6,253 bases of DNA from an uncultured Clostridia bacterium (GCA_946645735.1 CAMPCK010000059.1:1-6253), one strand, 5' to 3'. Counted from the first letter of the stretch, positions 1 through 6,253 are shown. Numbers and translations are program-made. Notes: generated from the letters alone by a model not told the origin.

Positions 1-1
1 T

Positions 2-1636
2 GCTCTTCACGCACAGCCTTACTCAAGAGGAAAGCTTTTTAACACGCATATCATAACCGGCTGGCTCATGATCGTGATACCGGTCATCCTGACAGGCCTT
101 ATCTACATGGCCTTCTCGGGAAGCCTCTACGTTCAGGGCGAGCACGGGCTTGAACAGTCATACACAGCTGTGACTGCTCTTAAGTGGATTGCAAACAGCA
201 TTTCCATTTACACCTACTGCTACGGTCTCTGCACTCTGGCAGGATCCCTTGTGGGAAACACCGTGACCCAGGTTCTTGGCTCCCTTGTGTTCTATAACAT
301 AGTGCCGGCCTTTGTGGGAACGGAGATGCTCTATTCCTTCATCTGCCTTGATGGGTACACAGAGCCTTCAACGACTTTAATGAACGTTCTCTTCAACAGC
401 GATCCCATGGCAAGCGGGCTCATATCCCTCATATCCGGCGAAGCGGATGACATGGGCCTGGGAGTCAATATGATACCCAAGGTCTGGTATCTGCTTCTCG
501 GCCTGATCTTCATCCTCATTGCCAAGTATGCGGTTTACAAGGGCAAGCTGGAGAAGGTAGGGGATTCCATGATCTTCCCCGCTGTGGAAAACATCGTGAC
601 GGGAGTCATCACCTTCATAGGCGGAGCTCTTCTCGGCGCAATGTTCGGCCTGATTGCAAATGACAAGGCCTTCATGATCCTGGGAGCCATCCTCGGAGCA
701 TGTCTCTCATTCTTCCTGGTGAAGCTCATACTCGAAAGATCAGCCAGGATCTTCAGCAAGAGAAATATCAGAGTCTTCATCATAGCTCTCGTGCTGCTTC
801 TCATATTCATCCTCATATTCGTCCTGGATGTTACGGGATATGCCGGAAGAGTTCCTGAGGACAGCAAAATAACTTCGGTTGAAACCGGAAGCCTCTTTGG
901 CATGATGGATGGCACTGCATATGATGACGGACATGAGTATATCAACAAGACTGTAAACGCAGAGGATGGTAAACTCATTGCCAAGGTAACAGCTCTTCAC
1001 AGATATGTGACGGAGAACAAGCTCTATGACTTCGACACAAACGACGATACCTTAAGGGTCTGCGACCTGTCCTTCAACTATACCTTAAAGAACGGCGGCG
1101 CGTTCAGGAGAGATTTCAGGATCGCTCTGGATGATGAGTCGAAGAAACTCATTAACGATATCCTGAACGACAAGGTTGTACGCGACTCCATGAAGATCCC
1201 TGACAATTTCAGAGATGTGATCAAGTATGCCGAGATCGATATGGATACAGTCTATACTGACGGAACCTTCAAGAACAGTCATTCTGAAATTTCAGGAACA
1301 GAGGGCAAGAAAGATATCTTAAGAATGATCGACGCATATAACGCTGACAGGGAGAAGGAGCCCCTTAACTATGAACTGATAAGCGAGATCCAGATTCCTG
1401 AAGATATAACCAGTGAGGAAATGGAAGAGGAATCAGTACCTGAGGGAAACCCTACTGAAACCGTCTACAACTACTATATAAGGATCTATTACGACAGCAA
1501 CAAAAAACCTGCTTATGAAGGATATGTTCCCTTCATAAACATAGATCCTTCAGAGAATTCTCATGAGCTTCAGGCCATATCCGGAGAACTCGTTGAAAAG
1601 TACCTCGTAACAGAGGAAACTGAAACAGATTATTAA
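2..1636 (+). CDS. ABC-2-type transporter permease with large soluble C-terminal domain (5'-partial)
   Basis: Integral membrane subunit of an ABC transporter, truncated by the left edge. The frame is open from base 2, so the ATG at 68 is internal: the 22 codons before it read as protein, with LHAQPYSRGKLFNTH resembling the 'LPVTR..LF.TH' loop common in Firmicute ABC-2 permeases. About seven hydrophobic segments follow, near nt 59-118, 194-256, 263-343, 479-532, 584-655, 665-733 and 764-832. From about nt 835 to the TAA at 1634 comes a soluble domain of about 265 residues, rich in charged residues and Tyr, with no membrane segment. This architecture matches multidrug-type permeases carrying a C-terminal domain of unknown function (I think the DUF6449 type, from memory). 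No ATPase is fused, so a partner ATPase, often with a GntR-type regulator, is expected upstream outside the window. Substrate unknown. Confident it is a transporter permease; less sure of the subfamily. Confidence 0.75.
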   Translation, partial: ALHAQPYSRGKLFNTHIITGWLMIVIPVILTGLIYMAFSGSLYVQGEHGLEQSYTAVTALKWIANSISIYTYCYGLCTLAGSLVGNTVTQVLGSLVFYNIVPAFVGTEMLYSFICLDGYTEPSTTLMNVLFNSDPMASGLISLISGEADDMGLGVNMIPKVWYLLLGLIFILIAKYAVYKGKLEKVGDSMIFPAVENIVTGVITFIGGALLGAMFGLIANDKAFMILGAILGACLSFFLVKLILERSARIFSKRNIRVFIIALVLLLIFILIFVLDVTGYAGRVPEDSKITSVETGSLFGMMDGTAYDDGHEYINKTVNAEDGKLIAKVTALHRYVTENKLYDFDTNDDTLRVCDLSFNYTLKNGGAFRRDFRIALDDESKKLINDILNDKVVRDSMKIPDNFRDVIKYAEIDMDTVYTDGTFKNSHSEISGTEGKKDILRMIDAYNADREKEPLNYELISEIQIPEDITSEEMEEESVPEGNPTETVYNYYIRIYYDSNKKPAYEGYVPFINIDPSENSHELQAISGELVEKYLVTEETETDY

Positions 1637-1661
1637 TTCTTACGATTGTATGAACACCCGC

Positions 1662-1714
1662 GGGGACTATTGATTTTTTACCATATTTGGGATATAGTAA
1701 AATCAGAAGTCCCC
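1662..1714. repeat. Imperfect inverted repeat enclosing the sppA promoter
   Basis: The left arm is GGGGACT (1662-1668), two unmatched bases, then TGATTTT (1671-1677). The right arm is AAAATCA (1699-1705), two unmatched bases, then AGTCCCC (1708-1714). Each 7-bp block is a perfect reverse complement of its partner, giving 14 matched pairs with a 2x2 interior mismatch and a 21-nt centre. The -35 box overlaps the left arm, the -10 box sits at the inner edge of the right arm, and the expected transcription start lies in the right arm. There is no T-run after the right arm, so a terminator is unlikely. It could be an operator for a dimeric regulator, or a structure formed only in read-through transcripts. 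Confidence 0.6.
1670..1698 (+). promoter_or_regulatory. Sigma-A-type promoter of the sppA operon
   Basis: The -35 box TTGATT (1670-1675, 4 of 6 to TTGACA) is followed by an ideal 17-bp spacer and the -10 box TATAGT (1693-1698, 5 of 6 to TATAAT). The spacer is AT-rich and has no extended -10 TG. Transcription would start near A1705, giving a leader of about 59 nt before the TTG start of sppA. This is the only good promoter between genes in the window and probably also drives both downstream ABC genes. Confidence 0.75.
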
Positions 1715-1730
1715 TAAGGTGTTTTGGGGA
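1710..1730 (+). other. Small leader hairpin upstream of sppA
   Basis: TCCCC (1710-1714) can pair with GGGGA (1726-1730). After a T-T mismatch, two inner A-T pairs (1716-1717 with 1723-1724) close a five-base loop. The hairpin would sit near the 5' end of the sppA mRNA and ends 18 nt before the RBS, so it might stabilise the 5' end. It has no trailing U-tract and is too short to be a known riboswitch. Confidence 0.35.
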
Positions 1731-1748
1731 TCAAGGATGTAAATTACC

Positions 1749-1754
1749 GGGAGG
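1749..1754 (+). promoter_or_regulatory. Ribosome binding site that fixes the TTG start of sppA
   Basis: GGGAGG, 9 nt before the TTG at 1764. An in-frame TAA at 1740-1742 lies just upstream, so this TTG is the only plausible start before the internal ATG at 1941, which lacks a comparable RBS. Confidence 0.8.
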
Positions 1755-1763
1755 AAAACTATT

Positions 1764-2939
1764 TTGGACAACTTTGAAAACAAGACTCCGGGTCAGGAAC
1801 CGGAAAAGAATCAGGAATCTGCTAAGAAACCTCAGGGAGCTCCTCAGACTGAACAGCAGAAGGTGTATTACACAGCACCTCAGCAGGACCCCAGATATGT
1901 TCCCCAGGGAAATTATCAGCAGCCTGCACCGAGACCCGGCATGCCCGGATGGCTCAAGGTGCTTCTGATAATAGTGCTGGTATTTGTTCTCATAATTTAC
2001 CTTATGGGTTCATGCGTGGCCAGCATCGGCAAGGCCTTCAATTCCGCAGTGGATACAACGGGACTTGTTGAGACAGGTGTTGACGTAACCACAGCTGACG
2101 CCACAGGCGAATACATAGGCCTTATCCATGTGGAGGGAACCATCAGCGAGGACAGCACAGCCGTGGGATACAATCATAAATATATCCTCAAGTCCATTGA
2201 AGACATGGCAAAGGATGACAACAACAAGGGAATCATTCTTTACCTGAATACACCCGGAGGCTCAGTATACGCTTCCGATGAGCTGTATTTTGCAATAAAG
2301 GATTATCAGGAAAAGACTCAGAGACCTGTATACTCCTCAATGCAGTCCATGGCAGCATCAGGCGGATACTATATCTCCGCACCCTGCGACAAGATCTACG
2401 CCAACAGAAACTGCTTCACGGGCTCCATCGGAGTTACCATGGGCGAGTTCTATGACGTATCCGAACTTCTGGACAAGCTGGGCGTCAAGGTTGAAGCCAT
2501 CACTGCCGGAAGAAACAAAGCCATGGGTTCCAGCACACTTCCAATGACAGAAGAGCAGAAAAAAATCTTCCAGGGCCTTGTTGATGAAGCTTACGAACAG
2601 TTCACGGGAATCGTGGCAGAAGGCCGCAATATGGATATAAAGAAGGTCAAGGAGCTGGCAGACGGAAGAATCTACACTGCAACCCAGGCCAAGGAAAACG
2701 GTCTTATTGATGTAGTGGGAACCTACGAGGAATGCGTGGATGCCATGAAGGCTGACTATGCACTCGGCGCTGATATCCAGATACTGGATTTCGTTCCCGC
2801 AGAGTCCACGGACATTATGAGCATTCTCGGCATCGTTTCAGAAGAAATGGACAAGGATGCTTCCGTTCCTACAGCAGATCAGATCCAGGATCTCATTGAT
2901 ATCAACGGATCTTTCAGACTCATGTATATCTGTGAGTAA
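1764..2939 (+). CDS. sppA: Signal peptide peptidase SppA (family S49), membrane-anchored
   Basis: Serine/lysine protease that degrades signal peptides left in the membrane after secretion, acting on the extracytoplasmic face. The 391-residue product has a cytoplasmic Pro/Gln-rich tail (1-62), one membrane anchor (about 63-82) and an S49 catalytic domain (about 115-345). Visible motifs are LNTPGG (161-166, oxyanion region), MAASGGYY with the presumed nucleophile Ser199, TGSIGV (219-224), and the presumed general base Lys252 in AGRNKAMGSS. The Ser-Lys spacing of 53 closely matches Bacillus subtilis SppA (Ser147/Lys199 from memory). It is a single-domain SppA, as in Gram-positive bacteria, not the long E. 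coli form. It starts at TTG with a strong RBS and its own promoter, and is followed after 30 nt by an ABC transporter gene. The long N-terminal tail is unlike short-tailed homologues and looks disordered. The C-terminus (about 346-391) is acidic and ends without a recognised motif. Function is secure; substrates are not known. Confidence 0.93.
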   Translation: MDNFENKTPGQEPEKNQESAKKPQGAPQTEQQKVYYTAPQQDPRYVPQGNYQQPAPRPGMPGWLKVLLIIVLVFVLIIYLMGSCVASIGKAFNSAVDTTGLVETGVDVTTADATGEYIGLIHVEGTISEDSTAVGYNHKYILKSIEDMAKDDNNKGIILYLNTPGGSVYASDELYFAIKDYQEKTQRPVYSSMQSMAASGGYYISAPCDKIYANRNCFTGSIGVTMGEFYDVSELLDKLGVKVEAITAGRNKAMGSSTLPMTEEQKKIFQGLVDEAYEQFTGIVAEGRNMDIKKVKELADGRIYTATQAKENGLIDVVGTYEECVDAMKADYALGADIQILDFVPAESTDIMSILGIVSEEMDKDASVPTADQIQDLIDINGSFRLMYICE

Positions 2940-2953
2940 TAAGAGATTACATC

Positions 2954-2960
2954 AAGGGGG
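2954..2960 (+). promoter_or_regulatory. Ribosome binding site of the first ABC transporter gene
   Basis: AAGGGGG, 9 nt before ATG 2970. A second ATG two codons later (2976) would be 15 nt away, so 2970 is preferred. The gap to sppA is only 30 nt and contains no promoter, which supports co-transcription. Confidence 0.65.
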
Positions 2961-2969
2961 ATAATCGGT

Positions 2970-5255
2970 ATGAGTATGATAAAACTCAGAAACGTATCAA
3001 AATTCTATTACAGCAAAGGCATCATCGCCAGCGGCATATCCAGGGTCAACCTGGATCTTGACGTTGGCGAATTTGTCGTTATAACGGGAGAATCGGGCTC
3101 AGGAAAGTCCACTCTGCTTAACGTCATCTCCGGCCTCGACACCTATGAAGAGGGCGAGATGTACATAGAGGGCAGGGAGACCAGCCACTACACGGCAACG
3201 GATTTTGAGGGCTACAGAAAAAAATACATCTCCAGTATTTTCCAGGCCTTCAACCTGATCTCCAGCTATACCGTATATCAGAACGTAGCTCTGGCTCTTC
3301 AGATAGAAGGAGTGCCGGAGAAGGAAATAAAGGAAAAGGTTCCCGCAATTATTGAGAAGGTGGGACTTTCCGAATACAGAAACCGCAAGGTCTCAAAGCT
3401 TTCCGGCGGCCAGAGGCAGAGGGTGGCCATTGCCCGTGCCCTTGCCAAGGATACCAAGATACTGGTGGCCGATGAGCCTACGGGAAATCTGGACAGTGAA
3501 TCCGCCCATGGCATAGTTGAGCTTCTTACAGGCATCGCTAAGGACAAGCTGGTCATAGTTGTTACTCACAACTTCGATCAGTTCAAGGATCACGCCACCC
3601 GTGTCATCAAGATGTACGACGGAAAGATTGTGGAGGATACGGGAGCAGGAGCTTCAGTAAGCGAGAAGGCTCCTGAATCACCCGAGGCCCTGACAGCGGC
3701 TGAAGGGGAAGGCGCAGCAGAGGCAGCGCCAAAGCCGGAACCCAAGCGCAAAAGAGCCATGACCTACGGAACTCAGGTGAAGCTCGGCATAAGGAACACC
3801 TTCAATCTTCCGGCGAAGTTTCTTTTGCTTCTTCTGGTATTCATCTTCGTTGTAAGCGCCGTATCTTCTCAGTATGTGACGGTGAAGCAGCAGAAGGATA
3901 CTGTATCTGAAGCCGGATGGAACCAGTTCTTCAATCACTATGACCCCAAGCGTGTCGTAGTTGAGAAGCAGGACAAGTCAGCCTTCACCAGAGCGGACTA
4001 TGAGGCTCTCGCCAATGCTCCTCATGTTGAAAAGCTCATCAGGGAGGACATGATCTACGATTCCCAGTTATACCTTGAAAGCGACAACTTTTCTTTCGGA
4101 GGATATCCTGTGGACCTGAGTTCCCTGGATACGGAGAATCTCAAGGGAACCATTCCTGAAAAGGATGATGAAGTGGTTCTCAAAGGTTATGATGACGGCT
4201 GGACCTTCGGAGAGGATCCTGATTCTGTCATCGGCAAAACCATGACCCGCTACAGGGATGACGGAACCGAGGACAAAGTCAAGGTTACGGGTATCATACT
4301 GGTTCCCCAGGATGACGAAAACGTAAACGTTTATTCTGACATAAATGAAGTATATCTTACGGACAATGCCATTCTTGAAGTAAGAAAGAGCATGTATGCA
4401 TCGAGAAGTGAGACCACCATGACAATAAATGGTGAGGAAACTTCCATTTATCCCGGAGCAGGCGGCCTTGTAATAAACAACAAGGTCCCTGAAGGATATG
4501 TGCTGATCTCCACATCCTGGGATTCCCAGTTCAAGAAGGGATATGCTGCAGGAAACGATATAAAACTTCACGTCAAGACCCTTTACTATGAGGAAACTCT
4601 GCCTCTTACCATTATGGGCACCTACGGTGAAAAGACCTTCACCAAAAAGACAGGCCTTAAGAACCTGGATGAACACGAGGGTGAAGTCTACATCAACGAG
4701 ATGGATTACAGGAGGCTTTACGAAAAAGGAAGCTATCAGGCCACCATCTTTATCGATGATACGAAAAAGATGGAAGGAATGAAGGACATGCTGGAGCGCG
4801 GGGGATATCACGCTCTTGCACTTAAAGACCATATATACAATTTCATGGACGAGGAAATAATCGGCATCATCCAGACACCTCTTGCCGTTGCACTCTGCCT
4901 TGCGGTATTCTTTATCGCATACTTTGTAGTGCGCCTCATACTCAAATCCAGGGGCGTATATTTTGCAACACTGAGGATGCTCGGAATGGGCAAGAAGCCG
5001 GGAAGAAGGATCATGAGGGTCGAACTGATCCTGGTATGCCTCATATCCTATGCGATTTTCCTTCTGTTCATTTATCTGAATTATGCAGGGGTCATCTACT
5101 CTGACAGGCTCATGAACTACATCACTTACCTGGGCATGAGAGATTATCTGCTGCTTGGAGCCATACTCATAGTTATGGCCGTGCTCATCGCATTGCGCTT
5201 CATGAGGTCCATCTTCAGAAGCTCCGCCATGGGCACCATGAGAGAGGAGGCGTAG
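2970..5255 (+). CDS. MacB-type ABC transporter, ATPase-FtsX permease fusion
   Basis: A complete 761-residue half-transporter of the MacB/FtsX superfamily (type VII ABC). The ATPase domain (1-222) has Walker A GESGSGKST (40-48), Q-loop Gln92, signature LSGGQRQR (144-151), Walker B ILVADE with catalytic Glu169, D-loop NLDS (173-176) and switch His200, so it should be active. A disordered Ala/Glu/Pro linker (about 223-260) ends in a basic KRKR cluster. TM1 is at about 282-299, then comes an extracytoplasmic domain of about 330 residues (300-633) containing MacB-like 'GTIPEKDDEVVL' and 'IGKTM...KVTGI' segments, then TM2 634-657, TM3 684-706 and TM4 725-744. 'LRMLGMGKK' after TM2 is the typical FtsX cytoplasmic loop. 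Such proteins couple ATP hydrolysis to extracytoplasmic movements that export or extract peptides, toxins or lipids; substrate unknown here. It lies between sppA and a second ABC gene in an apparent operon. No MacA-like adaptor is visible. Confidence 0.9.
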   Translation: MSMIKLRNVSKFYYSKGIIASGISRVNLDLDVGEFVVITGESGSGKSTLLNVISGLDTYEEGEMYIEGRETSHYTATDFEGYRKKYISSIFQAFNLISSYTVYQNVALALQIEGVPEKEIKEKVPAIIEKVGLSEYRNRKVSKLSGGQRQRVAIARALAKDTKILVADEPTGNLDSESAHGIVELLTGIAKDKLVIVVTHNFDQFKDHATRVIKMYDGKIVEDTGAGASVSEKAPESPEALTAAEGEGAAEAAPKPEPKRKRAMTYGTQVKLGIRNTFNLPAKFLLLLLVFIFVVSAVSSQYVTVKQQKDTVSEAGWNQFFNHYDPKRVVVEKQDKSAFTRADYEALANAPHVEKLIREDMIYDSQLYLESDNFSFGGYPVDLSSLDTENLKGTIPEKDDEVVLKGYDDGWTFGEDPDSVIGKTMTRYRDDGTEDKVKVTGIILVPQDDENVNVYSDINEVYLTDNAILEVRKSMYASRSETTMTINGEETSIYPGAGGLVINNKVPEGYVLISTSWDSQFKKGYAAGNDIKLHVKTLYYEETLPLTIMGTYGEKTFTKKTGLKNLDEHEGEVYINEMDYRRLYEKGSYQATIFIDDTKKMEGMKDMLERGGYHALALKDHIYNFMDEEIIGIIQTPLAVALCLAVFFIAYFVVRLILKSRGVYFATLRMLGMGKKPGRRIMRVELILVCLISYAIFLLFIYLNYAGVIYSDRLMNYITYLGMRDYLLLGAILIVMAVLIALRFMRSIFRSSAMGTMREEA
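5245..5250 (+). promoter_or_regulatory. Ribosome binding site inside the end of the first ABC gene
   Basis: A perfect AGGAGG, 9 nt before ATG 5260, lies within the last codons (Arg-Glu-Glu-Ala) of the preceding gene, whose TAG is at 5253-5255. Ribosomes ending the first gene would finish on top of this site, which favours translational coupling and matched production of the two ABC proteins. Confidence 0.8.
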
Positions 5256-5259
5256 GGGG

Positions 5260-6253
5260 ATGCTGACTTTACAGAACGTTGAAAAATACTTTTACAGGCA
5301 TAAATCAAACGAGATACATGTAATTAACGATACCAGTCTGGAACTGGGCGAGAAGGGGCTTACGGCCCTCCTGGGGCCTTCTGGCTGCGGCAAGACGACT
5401 CTTCTTAACGTTATCGGCGGCCTGGACAAGGTAAACAAGGGAAAAATCTTCATAAACGGCGAGAGAATCACGGGAAGATCCTCCTATAAGGTCGACAAGA
5501 TCAGGAACCTTAACATCGGATATATTTTCCAGAACTACAATCTTATAGACAGCATGACGGTCTTTGACAACGTGGCCATGGTGCTTAAGATGGTGGGTAT
5601 CAAGGACAAGAAGGAGATCCGCGAAAAGGTGGAATATGCCCTTGATCTCGTAGGAATGTACAGATACAGGAAGCGTTACTGCGACATGCTTTCCGGAGGT
5701 GAGAGGCAGAGGGTAGGCATTGCCCGCGCCATCGTAAAGAACCCCTCCATCATCATCGCCGATGAGCCCACGGGAAACCTTGACTCGGCAAACACTCTGG
5801 AAGTCATGAACATTATCAAGGCAATTTCCAGGGAGAAGCTGGTCATTCTGGTAACTCACGAGGAAAACCTGGCCAAGTTCTATGCTGACAGGGTAATCCG
5901 CTTAAGGGACGGCAAAGTGATCTCTGATGAAGTGAACAGCAATGCCGAGGGACTGGACTACAGAATCGAGAACCGAATTTATCTCAAGGATATAAAGGAC
6001 CAGAGGACCTTTGAAGACAAGGACTATTCCTTAAGAGTTTTCAATGACAGCGGGGAAAAGATGAACCTGGATATCGTGATCTCCAAGGGAAATCTTTTCA
6101 TAAGGTCCAGGGACGAGAGAAACCGCATGGAGATCGTGGACAACGATTCATCCATTGAACTTGTGGACGATCATTACAGGGCGCTTACGGCTGAAGAGGC
6201 TGAGGCCCAGAGGTTCCACCCGGAGAAGCTTGAGGCATCGAAGCCATTGAAGC
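5260..6253 (+). CDS. Second ABC transporter protein, ATPase domain plus beta-rich extension (3'-partial)
   Basis: An open frame from ATG 5260 runs off the right edge (331 full codons, no stop). Residues 1-223 are a complete ABC ATPase of the MacB/LolD type: Walker A GPSGCGKTT (39-47), Q-loop Gln91, signature LSGGERQR (144-151), Walker B IIIADE with Glu169, D-loop NLDS (173-176) and switch His200. About 108 more residues follow (224-331), including 'DYRIENRIYLKDI' and a charged stretch of apparent alternating beta strands (about 256-305), with no membrane segment before the edge. Stand-alone ATPases of this type usually end near 220-250 residues, so a longer protein with a fused FtsX-like permease further on is likely; that is inference. 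The ATPase is clearly related to that of the preceding protein but is not a recent copy. The 4-nt gap and embedded RBS suggest the two are made together and may pair. Substrate unknown. Confidence 0.88.
   Translation, partial: MLTLQNVEKYFYRHKSNEIHVINDTSLELGEKGLTALLGPSGCGKTTLLNVIGGLDKVNKGKIFINGERITGRSSYKVDKIRNLNIGYIFQNYNLIDSMTVFDNVAMVLKMVGIKDKKEIREKVEYALDLVGMYRYRKRYCDMLSGGERQRVGIARAIVKNPSIIIADEPTGNLDSANTLEVMNIIKAISREKLVILVTHEENLAKFYADRVIRLRDGKVISDEVNSNAEGLDYRIENRIYLKDIKDQRTFEDKDYSLRVFNDSGEKMNLDIVISKGNLFIRSRDERNRMEIVDNDSSIELVDDHYRALTAEEAEAQRFHPEKLEASKPLK

Larger units (their letters stand above)
1637..1763 (+). other. Intergenic region between the permease gene and sppA: promoter, inverted repeat, leader
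   Basis: The only gap of note in the window (127 nt). It contains a sigma-A-like promoter, a long imperfect inverted repeat around it, a small leader hairpin and the sppA ribosome binding site, each listed separately. No convincing intrinsic terminator for the upstream permease gene is visible: the T-run at 1674-1679 is preceded only by the short palindrome CCCGCGGG at 1657-1664, which cannot form a stable stem with a usable loop. Some read-through from the permease gene into sppA is therefore possible. Confidence 0.7.

Noticed and set aside
68..70. ATG at 68 as the true start of the permease gene
   Set aside because: The frame stays open to the left edge and the preceding 22 residues match the conserved loop before a membrane helix; no RBS lies before 68.
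535..1000. Minus-strand open frames opposite the permease membrane segments
   Set aside because: Ser/Met/Arg-rich translations with no family features. They are opposite a clearly coding sense strand.
1662..1714. The inverted repeat as an intrinsic terminator of the permease gene
   Set aside because: The 21-nt centre is long, the stem has an interior mismatch, and no T-run follows 1714. A good promoter occupies the same bases.
1687..1968. Plus-strand frame of 93 codons overlapping the start of sppA in another frame
   Set aside because: It begins within the promoter, before the predicted transcription start, has no RBS, and gives an Arg-rich sequence typical of an out-of-frame reading. The sppA frame has the RBS and the protein family match.
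1941..2018. Alternative SppA start at ATG 1941 giving a lipoprotein-like signal ending at 'LMGSC' (Cys84)
   Set aside because: No clear RBS precedes 1941, while TTG 1764 has GGGAGG at good spacing and a matched promoter. Met at -3 is a poor lipobox, and SppA is normally anchored by a plain helix.
4068..4832. Long minus-strand open frame (254 codons) opposite the extracytoplasmic domain of the first ABC gene
   Set aside because: It lies wholly inside a well-supported MacB-type gene, has no recognisable protein family, and shows no RBS or promoter context. Its length reflects codon bias of the sense gene.
5305..5859. Minus-strand open frame (184 codons) opposite the second ATPase domain
   Set aside because: The sense strand carries all ABC ATPase motifs in order through this stretch; the antisense frame is a shadow.

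Overview
The window looks like a chromosomal segment from a Firmicute of the class Clostridia, most likely a gut or rumen Lachnospiraceae-type organism. The reasons are roughly balanced base composition, heavy use of AGA/AGG arginine and ATA isoleucine codons, strong GGAGG-type ribosome binding sites, a TTG start, a consensus-like sigma-A promoter, and protein families typical of that group. This placement is inference. All genes lie on the + strand.

Layout. (1) The left end up to 1636 is the 3' part of a polytopic ABC-2-type permease with a large soluble C-terminal domain; its start is outside the window. (2) Positions 1637-1763 are the only intergenic region of any size. They hold a good promoter (TTGATT, 17 bp spacer, TATAGT) embedded in a long imperfect inverted repeat, a short leader and a strong RBS. 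I see no convincing terminator for the permease gene. (3) 1764-2939 is sppA, a membrane-anchored signal peptide peptidase with its Ser/Lys catalytic pair intact. (4) 2970-5255 is a complete MacB-type ABC transporter (ATPase fused to an FtsX-like permease with a large extracytoplasmic domain). (5) 5260 to the right end is the N-terminal part of a second ABC protein: a complete ATPase domain plus an uncharacterised beta-rich extension, running off the window.

How they work together. sppA and the two ABC genes are spaced by 30 and 4 nt and look like one operon driven from the promoter at about 1670-1698. The two ABC genes are probably translationally coupled, because the second RBS lies inside the last codons of the first. 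A membrane peptidase beside MacB/FtsX-type exporters suggests a cell-envelope role, such as clearing or resisting membrane-active peptides, handling leftover signal peptides, or exporting a peptide or lipid substrate. The sequence alone does not prove any of these. The left-hand permease appears to belong to a separate ABC system whose ATPase would lie upstream.

No RNA genes, CRISPR arrays, insertion sequences or phage features are visible. All the families are known ones. The least ordinary points are the promoter dyad, the sppA-plus-paired-ABC arrangement, and the extra domains of the ABC proteins.
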